The translations under genes were made by a program, and so were the position numbers. From assembly GCA_938014885.1 (NCBI GenBank), contig CALLQI010000015.1, positions 136,530 through 200,529 of the forward strand: a stretch of DNA of 64,000 nt, given 5' to 3'. Positions 45,808 through 54,939 of this stretch are shown here, one piece after another. The notes beneath the pieces were generated by a model. The model worked only from the letters and a program-made list of their open reading frames with translations. It was not told the DNA's origin and ran no database searches. The stretch is from an uncultured bacterium (GTDB taxonomy: Bacteria > Planctomycetota > UBA8742 > UBA2392). Every line of letters starts with the position of its first letter. Within the stretch, counting starts at the first letter, position 1.

Positions 45808-47418
45808 TCACGCCAGCAACGAACGTCCTGTCATCTCCGACGGTTGGGGCAGGCCCAGCAACGCCAGCACTGTCGGCGCGACATCGGCCAGCCGGCCGCC
45901 ATCGGCAAGCTTTGCGGGGGCATGCTTGCCCGCCAGAATCAGCGGCACGGGGTTGTGGCTGTGCTGCGTACTGTTCACCAGTCCGTCCGCGCGCGCGGCA
46001 ACTGGCGATGCGTACTTGGCCCCTTGCTCGACGTTATTCGGGTCGTTCGCGGCCTCGGCACTCAGCAGCATTTCTTCGGCGTTGCCGTGGTCGGCCGTCA
46101 CCAGCACCGCGTAACCCTTGCCTTCCGCGGCCGCGAGCACCCGCGCCAATGCCGCGTCGGTGGCCTGTACGCCCTTGATGGCGGCCTCAAGAATGCCTGT
46201 GTGGCCGGTCATGTCCGGGTTGGCGAAGTTGACGAGGATGAACTCAAAGCGCCCGGCTTGGATGGCTTCGACGACCTTGTCGGCAACCTCGACGCTGCTC
46301 ATTTCCGGTTGCAGGTCATAGGTGGCGACTTTAGGTGAGGGCACCAGCGCGCGTTCTTCACCGGGGTTGGGAGTTTCGGCGCCGCCATTGAAGAAGTAGG
46401 TCACGTGCGCGTACTTCTCGGTCTCGGCGGTGCGAAACTGGTGCAGGCCGTTGGCGGCCAGCACTTCGCCCAGCGTGTTGCGCAGGCTTTGCGGCGCGTA
46501 CAGCGAAGTGGCGTGGATGTCGCCCGCATAGGGCGTCATCGTCACCAGCGTGGCCTGCGGTACTTTGCGTCGCGTGAAACCCGTGAAGGCCGGCTGGGTC
46601 AGCGCGCGGCAGAACTGGCGCGCGCGATCAGCCCGGAAGTTGAACCAAAGCACCACGTCGCCGTCGCGGATCAGCCCCAGCGGCTCGCCATGCGCAACAA
46701 CGCTCTTGGGCGTGATGAACTCGTCGGTGACGCCGCGGGCGTAGCTTTCGCGAATCGCGTCAAGGGCGTCGGGCACGATCTCGCCTTCGCCCAACGTGTA
46801 GATGTTCCACGCCTTCTCGACGCGGTCCCAGCGCTGGTCGCGGTCCATGGTGTAGTAGCGCCCGCTGACGCTGGCGATACGCCCCATGCCCGTTTCGTGC
46901 AGCTTGTCGGCCAGCCGCTGCACGTGGCCAAGCCCGCTGGTGGGGGGCGTGTCGCGGCCGTCGGTGATCGCGTGGAAAAACACGCGCCGGCCTTCGATGC
47001 CTGAGGCCTGCAGCCAGTCGATCAGCGCAAAGTAATGACGGTCCATGCTGTGCACGCCGCCGTCGCTGACCAGCCCCATCAAGTGAATGCAGCCTGAGTC
47101 GCCGGCTGAAAACAGCGCGTGTTCCAGCGCCGGGTTGGCTGCAAAGCGCCCCTCGCGGATGTCTTTGTCGATGCGCGTGATGTCCTGCCACACGATGCGG
47201 CCGGCCCCGAGATTCAGGTGCCCGACCTCCGAATTGCCGAATTGCGGTGGCGGCAGTCCCACTTCCTCACCGCCGGCGTGCAGCGTGGTGTGGGGCTGCG
47301 TGGTCCACAGCCGGTTGAAGGTGGCCGGGTTGGCCAGGTGCACGGCGTTGCCGGGCCCGGGCGGGGCAATGCCCCAGCCGTCCAGGATTACCAGCACCAC
47401 GGGCTGCTTGACCTTCAT
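45808..47418 (-). CDS. gpmI: 2,3-bisphosphoglycerate-independent phosphoglycerate mutase
   Basis: Manganese enzyme of lower glycolysis that moves phosphate between 3- and 2-phosphoglycerate. Start ATG 47418 gives 536 residues (typical ~510-550) beginning VKQPVVLVILDGWG (metal ligand Asp13), with nucleophile Ser63 in GNSEVGHLNLGAG, and later VTADHGNAEEM. An upstream in-frame ATG at 47523 would cover the tRNA region and is rejected. A TATCGT hexamer lies exactly 6 nt before the ATG, implying a leaderless mRNA. Confidence 0.95.
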   Translation of the reverse strand: MKVKQPVVLVILDGWGIAPPGPGNAVHLANPATFNRLWTTQPHTTLHAGGEEVGLPPPQFGNSEVGHLNLGAGRIVWQDITRIDKDIREGRFAANPALEHALFSAGDSGCIHLMGLVSDGGVHSMDRHYFALIDWLQASGIEGRRVFFHAITDGRDTPPTSGLGHVQRLADKLHETGMGRIASVSGRYYTMDRDQRWDRVEKAWNIYTLGEGEIVPDALDAIRESYARGVTDEFITPKSVVAHGEPLGLIRDGDVVLWFNFRADRARQFCRALTQPAFTGFTRRKVPQATLVTMTPYAGDIHATSLYAPQSLRNTLGEVLAANGLHQFRTAETEKYAHVTYFFNGGAETPNPGEERALVPSPKVATYDLQPEMSSVEVADKVVEAIQAGRFEFILVNFANPDMTGHTGILEAAIKGVQATDAALARVLAAAEGKGYAVLVTADHGNAEEMLLSAEAANDPNNVEQGAKYASPVAARADGLVNSTQHSHNPVPLILAGKHAPAKLADGGRLADVAPTVLALLGLPQPSEMTGRSLLA

Positions 47419-47424
47419 GGCCGC

Positions 47425-47430
47425 ACGATA
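47425..47430 (-). promoter_or_regulatory. -10 box for leaderless gpmI mRNA
   Basis: On the minus strand TATCGT ends 6 nt before ATG 47418. The -35 region is not consensus. Confidence 0.4.
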
Positions 47431-47482
47431 GCAGCAACCGGCGCGCGTTTCAGTGCTGGAAAACGGGTGGGCATTCCGGGGG

Positions 47483-47511
47483 TTGCTTCCGGGGTGGGCT
47501 GCCATTACGAT
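47483..47511 (+). promoter_or_regulatory. Promoter of the tRNA-Ala gene
   Basis: TTGCTT at 47483-47488, a 17-nt spacer and TACGAT at 47506-47511, with the tRNA 5' end 13 nt downstream. A good fit for a tRNA promoter. Confidence 0.55.
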
Positions 47512-47524
47512 TCCGCGCCTCAAC

Positions 47525-47600
<76 letters not shown>

Positions 47601-47634
47601 AAGAAAGCGCCCGCTGAAGCGGGCGTTTTCTTTT
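47601..47634 (+). terminator. Intrinsic terminator after tRNA-Ala
   Basis: CGCCCGC (47608-47614) and GCGGGCG (47619-47625) with a TGAA loop, followed by TTTTCTTTT. The hairpin starts 8 nt after the tRNA 3' end. Confidence 0.9.
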
Positions 47635-47746
47635 GGGTTGTCGCGCGGCGGCAGGGCCTTCCACTGGCCTCAAGCCCGGCCAAAACTAGGCTGGCGCGCT
47701 GGCAGGCGTATGAGAGCCCGAAGGCGGGCATACTTGAGGAAGCATC

Positions 47747-49057
47747 ATGAAGCTTAGTGTTGTCGGTTCCGGTCACGTGGGCCTGATCACGGGCGTGTGC
47801 TTTGCGGAAAAGGGCCACGAGATCCTGTGCGTGGACCATGACAAGGAAAAGCTGGCCAAGCTGCTCAAGGGCGAAGTCCCGTTCTATGAGCCCGGCCTGC
47901 CGGAACTGCTGCAAAAGCACGTCGCCAGCAAGCGCATCAAGTTCAGCGACCGCACCGAAGACGCCGTCGAGTTCGGCCAGGCCATCTTCATCTGCGTGGG
48001 CACACCCAGCACCGAGCGCGGCAAGGCCGACATGTCGTATGTCGAAAAAGTCGCGCGCACGGTGGCCGAGAACCTGAAAGAGTACCGGCTGGTCATCGAG
48101 AAAAGCACCGTCCCGATCAAGACCGGCGAACGCATCCGCCGCACGATTGAGCGCTACGTGAAAGGCAACGTCCAGTTTGACGTGGCCAGCAACCCCGAGT
48201 TCCTGCGCGAAGGCAGCGCGATTGAAGACACGCTCAAGCCTGACCGCGTGGTCGTCGGCGTGGACAGCGCCAAGGGCGAAAGCCTGCTGCGCGAGATTTA
48301 CGGCGGCTTCAACTGCCCGATCGTCGTTACCAGCGTGGGCAGTGCCGAGCTTATTAAACACGCCAGCAACAGTTTCCTCGCGCTCAAGATCACCTACGCC
48401 AACTGGCTCGCGCGGCTGTGTGAAGTCAGCGGTGCCGACGTCGACGAAGTGGTGCACGGCATGGGCCTGGACCACCGCATCGGGCCGCACTTCCTGAAGG
48501 CCGGCATCGGTTATGGCGGAAGCTGCTTCCCCAAGGACGTAGACGCGCTGGCGCACATCAGTGAGGAACTGGGGCTGGATGCACCGATGATCCGCCTGAT
48601 CAGCGACACCAACAAAGGCCAGTTGCAGCGCTTCTACGACAAGATCGAAAAGGAACTCTGGGTCGTGAACGACAAGACCCTCGCGATCTGGGGCCTGGCG
48701 TTCAAACCCAACACCGACGACCTGCGTGAGGCCCCGGCGCTGCGCCTGATCGACATGCTGAAAAAGGCCGGCGCGAAGCTGCGCGTGCACGACCCCGTCG
48801 CCATGCCCAACACCCGCAAAGTCCACCCGGACCTGTATTACGCCAAGGACCCGCTGGATGCCTGCCAGGGCGCCGACGCGCTGATCGTATGCACCGAGTG
48901 GCCGCACTACCGCGACACCGACCTCACCAAGGTGAAAGCAAGCCTGCGCGTGCCGATGATTTTCGACGGCCGCAACTGCATCGACCGCAAGAAAGCAGCA
49001 GACTTGGGGATGACACTGTTCGGGATAGGAAAGGCGGAAGTGAAGCACGCGGAGTAG
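47747..49057 (+). CDS. ugd: UDP-glucose/GDP-mannose dehydrogenase family protein, probable UDP-glucose 6-dehydrogenase
   Basis: NAD-dependent oxidation of the C6 hydroxyl of a nucleotide sugar. 436 residues with the Rossmann motif VVGSGHVGLITGVCFAEKG at 4-22, FVxxGTP-like FICVGTPSTERGKAD, STVPIKTG, the active-site block GIGYGGSCFPKDVDAL with the catalytic Cys, and FKPNTDDLREAPAL. The catalytic Cys block and length match UDP-glucose dehydrogenases, but GDP-mannose cannot be excluded. Likely feeds capsule or LPS sugar synthesis. A repeat mosaic follows. Confidence 0.9.
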   Translation: MKLSVVGSGHVGLITGVCFAEKGHEILCVDHDKEKLAKLLKGEVPFYEPGLPELLQKHVASKRIKFSDRTEDAVEFGQAIFICVGTPSTERGKADMSYVEKVARTVAENLKEYRLVIEKSTVPIKTGERIRRTIERYVKGNVQFDVASNPEFLREGSAIEDTLKPDRVVVGVDSAKGESLLREIYGGFNCPIVVTSVGSAELIKHASNSFLALKITYANWLARLCEVSGADVDEVVHGMGLDHRIGPHFLKAGIGYGGSCFPKDVDALAHISEELGLDAPMIRLISDTNKGQLQRFYDKIEKELWVVNDKTLAIWGLAFKPNTDDLREAPALRLIDMLKKAGAKLRVHDPVAMPNTRKVHPDLYYAKDPLDACQGADALIVCTEWPHYRDTDLTKVKASLRVPMIFDGRNCIDRKKAADLGMTLFGIGKAEVKHAE

Positions 49058-49059
49058 AA

Positions 49060-49165
49060 CGGCTGCGTCCCGAGTCCCGTGTTCCGAGTGCCGTGTCAAA
49101 GGCAGCCTAAAAGCAACAAAGCACGAAGCACCGAGCACTGAGCACCGAGCACTGAGCACCAAAAC
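49060..49165. repeat. Word-repeat mosaic (GAGTCCCG, CGAGCACTGAGCACC words)
   Basis: GTCCCGAGTCCCGTGTTCCGAGTGCCGTG (49066-49094) is followed by GCACGAAGCACCGAGCACTGAGCACCGAGCACTGAGCACC (49122-49161). The latter is a 10-nt-period direct repeat. The two blocks share words with the 22.96-23.09 kb element. No ORF is supported. Confidence 0.75.
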
Positions 49166-49166
49166 C

Positions 49167-50330
49167 ATGCTGATCCTGGGAATCGAAACCAGCTGTGATG
49201 ACACCGGAGTCGCCCTCGTTGAGGACGGCCACCGCATCGTTGCAGCCCAGCGCAGCAGCCAGGCCAATCTGCATGCACTTTACGGCGGCATCGTGCCCGA
49301 AGTCGCCTGCCGCGCGCATTACGAAGTGCTGCTGCCGATGATCGAAGGCGTGGCCAAGCAGGCCAACGTGAAGCTCAAAGACATCGACGCCATTGCCGTC
49401 ACCAACCAGCCCGGGCTTGTCGGAAGCCTTTATGTGGGCCTGTCCGCGGCAAAGGGCCTGGCATGGGCGCTGGGCAAGCCGCTGGTCACCGTCGATCACA
49501 TTGAAGCGCACATCTACGCCGCGCACATGGGCGACAAGGACCTTGAGTACCCGCACGTTTCGGTTGTGGTCAGCGGCGGCCACACGGACATTTTCCGCAG
49601 CACCGGCCCGACCGAGCACCAGCTGATCACCCGCACACTCGATGACGCGGCCGGCGAGTGCTTTGACAAGGTCGCGGCCTTGCTCGGCCTTGGCTACCCC
49701 GGCGGCCCGCAGATCCAGATGACGAGCCTCGGCGGCGACCGCGACGCGGTGCGCTTCCCGCGCGGCGATGCAGGCCCTGACGGCCTGCAGCTCAGCTTCA
49801 GCGGGCTGAAAACGGCCGTGCTGAATGACCTGCGCAAGCGCGGTTTCGTGATGCAGGCCGCGCGAAACGCCGGGCGCAACCTGGCGCAGATGAGCACGCC
49901 GGAAACTCCGGTACCGCGCAGCGAAACGCGCACGCTTTCGGTGAAGCTGCCGCTGGCGGACATTGCGGCCAGCTTCCAGGAAGCGGCCGTGGACATCATC
50001 GTGCGCGCAACACTGGCGGCCACGCGCAAATCACGCTGCAAAAGCGTGGTGCTGGCGGGCGGTGTGGCCGCGAACAAACGCCTGCGCGAAAAGATGGCCG
50101 AGGCCTGCAAGTCGCAAAAGGGCACACCGTTCACGGCGGCGCCGATTCCGCTGTGCATGGACAACGCGGAAATGGTGGCCGGGCTCGGCTTTCATCGGTT
50201 GCTTTCGGGCCAGGTTGCGAAGCTGGACGCGGACGTGATGCCCAACAAAGACGAAAAGCGCGCCCGCAACGAGGCCCCGCCTGAGCCCGAGATTGACCTG
50301 GACGCCGAACTGGGCGTCATTGAAGAGTAG
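49167..50330 (+). CDS. tsaD: tRNA N6-adenosine threonylcarbamoyltransferase
   Basis: Transfers the threonylcarbamoyl group to A37 of ANN-decoding tRNAs with TsaB/TsaE. 387 residues: LGIETSCDDTGVAL start, metal-binding HIEAHIYAAH, SGGHTDIF, GECFDKVAALLGLGYPGGPQI and the C-terminal CMDNAEMVAGLG. About 25 extra residues lie in a Ser/Thr/Pro-rich insertion (~235-260), and the C-terminus has a short acidic tail. The rhomboid gene begins 18 nt downstream. Confidence 0.95.
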   Translation: MLILGIETSCDDTGVALVEDGHRIVAAQRSSQANLHALYGGIVPEVACRAHYEVLLPMIEGVAKQANVKLKDIDAIAVTNQPGLVGSLYVGLSAAKGLAWALGKPLVTVDHIEAHIYAAHMGDKDLEYPHVSVVVSGGHTDIFRSTGPTEHQLITRTLDDAAGECFDKVAALLGLGYPGGPQIQMTSLGGDRDAVRFPRGDAGPDGLQLSFSGLKTAVLNDLRKRGFVMQAARNAGRNLAQMSTPETPVPRSETRTLSVKLPLADIAASFQEAAVDIIVRATLAATRKSRCKSVVLAGGVAANKRLREKMAEACKSQKGTPFTAAPIPLCMDNAEMVAGLGFHRLLSGQVAKLDADVMPNKDEKRARNEAPPEPEIDLDAELGVIEE

Positions 50331-50348
50331 GCTTCGTGAGGCCTGTTG

Positions 50349-51305
50349 ATGGCCGTCCAACGCTACAACACCGAGTTCACGCCGCCGGCGACCATGATCC
50401 TGGCGGGCGTGCTGGTAGCGATCTCGGTTGCCGACGCGTTTACCGGCGGCCTGCTGGAGCGCCTGGGCTGGGCGCGCGGCATTGATATCCAGTACGGGCA
50501 ATACTGGCGGCTGCTGACGTCGGCCTTTGTGCACGCCAACGTGATGCACATTCTTTTCAACGCCTACGGGCTTTGGGTGCTGGGCGTGATCTTTGAGCGC
50601 CTGCACGGCTGGCGGCCGCTGGTGCTGGTGTTTGCGGCCTCGGCGGTCGGCGGCTCGGCGCTGGCGATGACGTTTTATGACCCGAACATCCCGCTGGTCG
50701 GCGCCAGCGGCGGTGTTTACGGCCTGTTCGGCGCGGTGCTGGGTGTGATGTACGTGCGCACCGGCAGCGTGCGCGGGATCATGCAGGTGCCTATGGGCCG
50801 GCAACTGCTGTTGTGGCTGGGCTTTGGCGTGGTGATGAGCATGATGCCCGGGATCAGCATGCTGGGCCACTTGGGCGGGTTTGTGCCCGGTGCCATGCTG
50901 GGTGTGTTTTACGAGCATCGCTACAAGCGCGAACTGGATATCTACCACAAGCTCAGCGTCGTCGTGCTGGCGTTGGGCATCGCCGGTGCGGCCGCATTTG
51001 CCTGCGTGCCGTTCACGCGCGCGAGCTGGCACGCCTGCAACGCGATCCGCGCCTATGAATCCGGCGACAATCAGGCCGGCGACGCGCACTTTGCCAAGGC
51101 CCGCACGAAACGCGCGCGGGATGAAGGCAGCCGGGATCTGCTTGAGCATCTTGAGCTTTGGAACCTTTCGCCCAAGCGCGACCTGAACGAACTGCGCGCG
51201 CCGCTGACTCACCCGGAAGGCTTGGTGATCGACGGCCGCCGCGTGCCGGAAATGCCGTTCTCGTTCCTGACCCGCAAGGGCGACGTGCTGGAGTCCGCGG
51301 ACTAA
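50349..51305 (+). CDS. Rhomboid-family intramembrane serine protease
   Basis: 318 residues with about seven hydrophobic segments. The catalytic Ser120 lies in VGASGGVYGLFGA and His174 in MLGHLGGFVPG, the rhomboid dyad; WRLLTSAFVHANVMHILFNAYGL is the usual helix-2 entry with conserved His-x-x-x-x-His-like spacing. Cytosolic N-terminus is short; ~75 C-terminal residues outside the membrane follow. Substrate unknown. An in-frame TTG just before the ATG is a possible alternative start. The next gene starts 3 nt after the stop. Confidence 0.9.
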   Translation: MAVQRYNTEFTPPATMILAGVLVAISVADAFTGGLLERLGWARGIDIQYGQYWRLLTSAFVHANVMHILFNAYGLWVLGVIFERLHGWRPLVLVFAASAVGGSALAMTFYDPNIPLVGASGGVYGLFGAVLGVMYVRTGSVRGIMQVPMGRQLLLWLGFGVVMSMMPGISMLGHLGGFVPGAMLGVFYEHRYKRELDIYHKLSVVVLALGIAGAAAFACVPFTRASWHACNAIRAYESGDNQAGDAHFAKARTKRARDEGSRDLLEHLELWNLSPKRDLNELRAPLTHPEGLVIDGRRVPEMPFSFLTRKGDVLESAD

Positions 51306-51307
51306 GC

Positions 51308-51964
51308 ATGGCGATCACGCGCGATGGCAATCAGCTGGTCTGGAAGCCGGGCGTGGGCCCTGCCATCGTGCTGGCGTTCATCGGCTTCTGGGTGGCGGTG
51401 TGGGTCGCGTTGCAGTCGATTGTGAAGCTGGGTCTGGGCTTAAGCCCCACGGATTTCAGCAGCCGTGTCGAGATGCCCTGGGGCATGAACCCGATGGATG
51501 CGGGCCTGGTTTCAGCGATTTTGTGCAGCGCGACGATCTTGATGATGATCGCGTGCATTCGTCCGTACTCGGCGCTGGTTGAGCGCCTGGGGCTGCGCAC
51601 GCGGATCACGCTGGCAGATGGCACGCTGATTTTTCGCAACCGGGGCGACTACCCGTTTTTCATCGGGCGCGAGATGCGGGTGGTCGCGGACATCAGGCAC
51701 CGCACGATCCCGCTGAAGTCAGGCATCATGGGCATCCCCAAGAACGATGAAGTGATGTCGTCTGAGGTGCGCGTACTGTTCGAGCAAGAGGGCCGGCGCT
51801 TCAGGCTTGTCACGGCGGCACCGGGCCCGTTTGAATCCTTCAACGTACCGCTGGTGAACGAGCGCAAGGTGGAATCATTCATGGACGACGAAGTGCCCAC
51901 GATCGTGCTGACCGTGAGCGAGCTGCAAGAAGTGTTGCAGGCCGTGTTCCCGAAGGGGACTTAG
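51308..51964 (+). CDS. Uncharacterised membrane protein with two N-terminal helices
   Basis: 218 residues from ATG 51308, only 3 nt after the rhomboid stop, so probably co-transcribed. Two membrane segments (~15-40 and 60-80) are followed by a ~130-residue soluble beta-rich domain (LADGTLIFRNRGDYPFF, EVRVLFEQEGRRFRLVT) that could be PH-like. I do not recognise a family. Confidence 0.75.
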   Translation: MAITRDGNQLVWKPGVGPAIVLAFIGFWVAVWVALQSIVKLGLGLSPTDFSSRVEMPWGMNPMDAGLVSAILCSATILMMIACIRPYSALVERLGLRTRITLADGTLIFRNRGDYPFFIGREMRVVADIRHRTIPLKSGIMGIPKNDEVMSSEVRVLFEQEGRRFRLVTAAPGPFESFNVPLVNERKVESFMDDEVPTIVLTVSELQEVLQAVFPKGT

Positions 51965-51977
51965 CACAGGCGCCCTC

Positions 51978-52056
51978 TGGGAACGCCGATCGGCAGCTGT
52001 TGCTGTCCCGTGCCGGCGGCGAGACGCCGCCGGAACTCACGCGCGGGACGCGCGTG
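51978..52056. repeat. Intergenic element with two hairpins, shared in part with 63.56 kb
   Basis: The convergent gap holds GAACGCCGATC and GTTGCTGT...CCGTGCCGG blocks that recur in order at 63562-63608. It then contains two hairpins: CCGGCGGCG/CGCCGCCGG around AGA (52013-52033) and CACGCGCG/CGCGCGTG around GGA (52038-52056). They may act as bidirectional terminators. Confidence 0.6.
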
Positions 52057-52079
52057 CCACTTGGGGCTGCGGCACTTTT

Positions 52080-53072
52080 TCAGGCGGCTACTTCCATGTA
52101 CTTGCCCATGCCGCGCAGCTTCTGGTAGCGCTGTTCCATCAGGTCTTCGAGGGACAGGGCTTTCAGTTCGCCGAGGTGCTTGAGCAGGTAGGACTTCACA
52201 AGCTCCATGGCCTTGCGTGGGTCGCGGTGGGCGCCGCCGAAGGGTTCCGGGACGATTTCGTCCATGATGCCGAGTTCAATCAAATCGTTGGGCGTCAGGC
52301 GCAGCACCCGGGCCGCGTCGCTGGCTTTCTTGGCGTCGTGCCACAGGATGGCCGCGCAGCCTTCCGGGCTGATTACGCTGTAGTACGAGTTTTCCATGAT
52401 CAAGTAGCGGTCGCCGATGCCGATGCCCAGCGCGCCGCCGCTGCCGCCTTCGCCGATGGTCAGCGTGATGATCGGGACGCGCAGGCCGCTCATGTCGCGG
52501 ATGTTTTCCGCGATGGCCTGGCTTTGGCCGCGCTCTTCAGCCTGGATGCCGGGGTATGCGCCGGGCGTGTTGATGAAGCTGATGATCGGCAGGCCGAACT
52601 TTTCGGCCATTTTCATTTTGCGCAGTGCCTTGCGATAGCCTTCGGGGTGGGCGCAGCCGAAGTTGCACTCGAGCCGCTCTTTCAGCGTTTTGCCCTTCCG
52701 GTGACCCAGCACCATGATCTTGTTGCCTTCAAACGTGGCGAAGCCGCACACGATGGCCGGGTCATCCTTGAAGTTGCGGTCGCCCTTGAGTTCCTGGAAG
52801 TCATCAAACAGGTTGGCGATGTAGTCGGTGACCAGCGGCCGGTTGGGGTGGCGCGAAAGCTGCACGCGGTCCCACGGGTCGAGGTTGCCGAACACGCTGT
52901 CCATCAGCTTCTTGAGGTCTTTCTCAAGCTCGGTGATCTCGGCGCCGATGGACTTGCGGCGGTCTTCGGTGTCGGCATTGGCGAGGTCCATGCGCAGGCC
53001 TTCGATGCGCATTTCCATTTCCACGATCGGGCGTTCAAACTCGGGCACATTCAGGCGGTCTACACCGGACAT
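52080..53072 (-). CDS. accA: Acetyl-CoA carboxylase carboxyltransferase subunit alpha
   Basis: Transfers CO2 from carboxybiotin to acetyl-CoA in fatty acid synthesis, with AccD. 330 residues (E. coli 319) with LEKDLKKLMDSVFGNLDPWDRVQLSRHPNRP, GHRKGKTLKER, PEGYRKALRKMKMAEKFG, FINTPGAYPG, IGEGGSGGALGI and the C-terminal EPFGGAHRDP blocks in order. The start has AGGAGA 5 nt upstream and a TATAAC -10 hexamer at 53100-53095. accD is not in the window. Confidence 0.96.
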   Translation of the reverse strand: MSGVDRLNVPEFERPIVEMEMRIEGLRMDLANADTEDRRKSIGAEITELEKDLKKLMDSVFGNLDPWDRVQLSRHPNRPLVTDYIANLFDDFQELKGDRNFKDDPAIVCGFATFEGNKIMVLGHRKGKTLKERLECNFGCAHPEGYRKALRKMKMAEKFGLPIISFINTPGAYPGIQAEERGQSQAIAENIRDMSGLRVPIITLTIGEGGSGGALGIGIGDRYLIMENSYYSVISPEGCAAILWHDAKKASDAARVLRLTPNDLIELGIMDEIVPEPFGGAHRDPRKAMELVKSYLLKHLGELKALSLEDLMEQRYQKLRGMGKYMEVAA

Positions 53073-53107
53073 GGGATTCTCCTGTTACGGCCACGTTATA
53101 GCGTGAA

Positions 53108-53632
53108 TCAGCCCGCGCGCGAAGCGTCTGGGAGCGGCGTTGCTGTTTCCGCTTGGGCTGCTGCCGCGCGAGATGCCAACCACACGGCGAGGGGAGTGAG
53201 ATCACGAACTGACATCCAGTCTATTCCAATGAGTGCTTCATGGGTCACGCTTTGCTGGACGTAACGCACGCGGACAACAGTGCGCTCCTTCTGCTTCACA
53301 TCCGTGATAGACGCAAAGGGCACCAGTGCATCTCGGATCGAAAGCCCGGTCTCGTGGATCCGGATGTGCGGAAAGCGATGCAAGGTCCAAAGGCCAAATC
53401 CGCAAACTGAGGCTGCAAGAATCACCGCCGTTCCAGAGGCTACTGTCTTAATGGCTGCATAACTGGACTCGCTCGAAACTGACAACAAAGTCAGCAAGAG
53501 GCTGGCCAGACAAGCTATGGCGCCCGGCACAGCGTACCAACGGACGCCACCTCGGACCGCAGAATTGAGTGACTCTCCCACAACGAGGGTGGGCTGCCCT
53601 GGGGTCATTCTCTCTGACGACGGTGATTGCAT
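53108..53632 (-). CDS. Uncharacterised membrane protein with PH-like domain
   Basis: 174 residues from ATG 53632 (an earlier in-frame ATG at 53683 overlaps the ubiE end). Two membrane helices (~30-75: YAVPGAIACLASLLLTLL and TAVILAASVCGFGLW) precede a small beta-rich domain (IRIHETGLSIRDALVPFASITDV) that resembles bacterial PH domains. Base composition is noticeably lower in GC than its neighbours, which could reflect later acquisition. Function unknown. Confidence 0.65.
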   Translation of the reverse strand: MQSPSSERMTPGQPTLVVGESLNSAVRGGVRWYAVPGAIACLASLLLTLLSVSSESSYAAIKTVASGTAVILAASVCGFGLWTLHRFPHIRIHETGLSIRDALVPFASITDVKQKERTVVRVRYVQQSVTHEALIGIDWMSVRDLTPLAVWLASRAAAAQAETATPLPDASRAG

Positions 53633-53666
53633 GGCGACGGATTCTAGAACTAGCGAAGGGTCGTGA

Positions 53667-54422
53667 TCAAACAGTACCCACATGAATCGCCATCGTGCCC
53701 AGGTTCAGCTTGCGGTAGCGCACTTCCCTGAAGCCGGCGGCTTCCATGCGCGACTTCAGCGCTTCCGCGTCGGGGAACACCTGGATGCTGTCGGCCAGAT
53801 AGCTGTACGCGCGGTGGCTGCTGCGCGTCAGCCGGTTGCCGACCCACGGCACCACCCTGTTGATGTAAAAGTTGGCGCAGCGGCCGATCAGCCCGCGCGC
53901 CGGCGTGCACTCGAGAATCGCCAGCCGTCCGCCCGGCCTCAGCACCCGGGCCAGCTCACGCAACCCGGCATCGAGGTCCTGAAAATTGCGCACACCGTAG
54001 CCGACGCTGACCACGTCAAAGCTTGCATCAGGGAAGGGCAGCCTAAGAGCGTCGGCCGCACACAGCGGGATCTGCACGTTCAGGCGCGCGGTCTTGGCGG
54101 CCGTCAAGTGCAGCATTTCGGGCGTGAAGTCGCTGGCGGTGACACTTGACGGTGAGGGCTCAGCGGCCGCGAAAAGCAGTGCCAGGTCGCCGGTGCCGCA
54201 GCAGACGTCCAGCACATGTTCGCCGCCTTTGAGGCCCGCCATCTTTACCGTCTTGCGCCGCCAGGCCTGGTCTCGGCCGCCGCTGATGATGCGGTTCAGC
54301 AGGTCATAGCGCCCGGCAATGCCCGCGAACATGGCGCGTACCTGCCGGCCTCGCTGGTTGTCGCGGGGGTCAATGGCGGAATCGCCGCGCAGCTTCGGTT
54401 CGGGTTCCGTGGCCGTGCCCAT
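53667..54422 (-). CDS. ubiE: Quinone C-methyltransferase UbiE/MenG
   Basis: SAM-dependent methylation of demethylmenaquinone or the ubiquinone precursor. 251 residues with the MenG-type N-terminus (VRAMFAGIAGRYDLLNRIISGGRDQAWRR), SAM motif LDVCCGTGDLAL, motif FPDASFDVVSVGYGVRNF and LRPGGRLAILE. Which quinone cannot be read; in a planctomycete-like host menaquinone is more likely. The REP-like palindrome and repeat mosaic lie upstream. Confidence 0.93.
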   Translation of the reverse strand: MGTATEPEPKLRGDSAIDPRDNQRGRQVRAMFAGIAGRYDLLNRIISGGRDQAWRRKTVKMAGLKGGEHVLDVCCGTGDLALLFAAAEPSPSSVTASDFTPEMLHLTAAKTARLNVQIPLCAADALRLPFPDASFDVVSVGYGVRNFQDLDAGLRELARVLRPGGRLAILECTPARGLIGRCANFYINRVVPWVGNRLTRSSHRAYSYLADSIQVFPDAEALKSRMEAAGFREVRYRKLNLGTMAIHVGTV

Positions 54423-54479
54423 GGTGCCATGGTGTCGGCAGCAGGCAGCAGCGTCAACGACGGGTCAATCTACGGCGCC

Positions 54480-54510
54480 AAATCAGAGCCCGCTGCGTAA
54501 GCGGCGGGAC
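54480..54510 (-). repeat. REP-like palindrome, left copy
   Basis: On the minus strand it reads GTCCCGCCGCTTACGC...GGGCTCTGATTT; it matches the copy at 54940-54977 in inverse orientation at nearly every base. The stem is CCCGC/GCGGG with a CGCTTACGCA loop. Confidence 0.75.
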
Positions 54511-54568
54511 GATTCCTGGTGGTCTTGCCCCTCACTTCCGCGTTGCGACTGTCGTACGCAGAATTGCA

Positions 54569-54840
54569 TGGGCGACAGCAACCACGGAGAAACACGGACA
54601 CGCACGGAGAACGGCGCGACGGCCTCGCGACACAGCCGCTCCGTGTAAGTTCGTGTCCCTCCCTGGCTCAAGAGAAGTCCGAGGCAAAGCAACCATCGGT
54701 GCACATGCGTGAACATGCCGGGATGCCGCAGACAACCCAGCGCGCTGCAATCCGTGTCAATCTGTGTGAATCTGTGGCCGAGAACACCAGCCTTCAGCCA
54801 CAGATGGCCGCAGATTTGCACAGAGGCGGGCGAACTTGGC
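54569..54840. repeat. Word-repeat mosaic (CACGGA, CCGTGT, ATCTGTG words) between REP-like palindromes
   Basis: CCACGGAGAAACACGGAC (54581-54598) is mirrored by CTCCGTGTAAGTTCGTGTCC (54640-54659), and ATCTGTGTGAATCTGTGG (54760-54777) by CCACAGATGGCCGCAGATT (54799-54817). No ORF in 54423-55033 is convincing; short open frames here show no coding bias. Confidence 0.7.
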
Positions 54841-54939
54841 GCGAGCCGCGGCCATGCAATCCTGCGCTGCCGAAGCCGGCCACACGCTAGTCGCATCGCA
54901 TTGGGTGGTACTTCGGGAATGTCTGCAGGTCATGACTTA

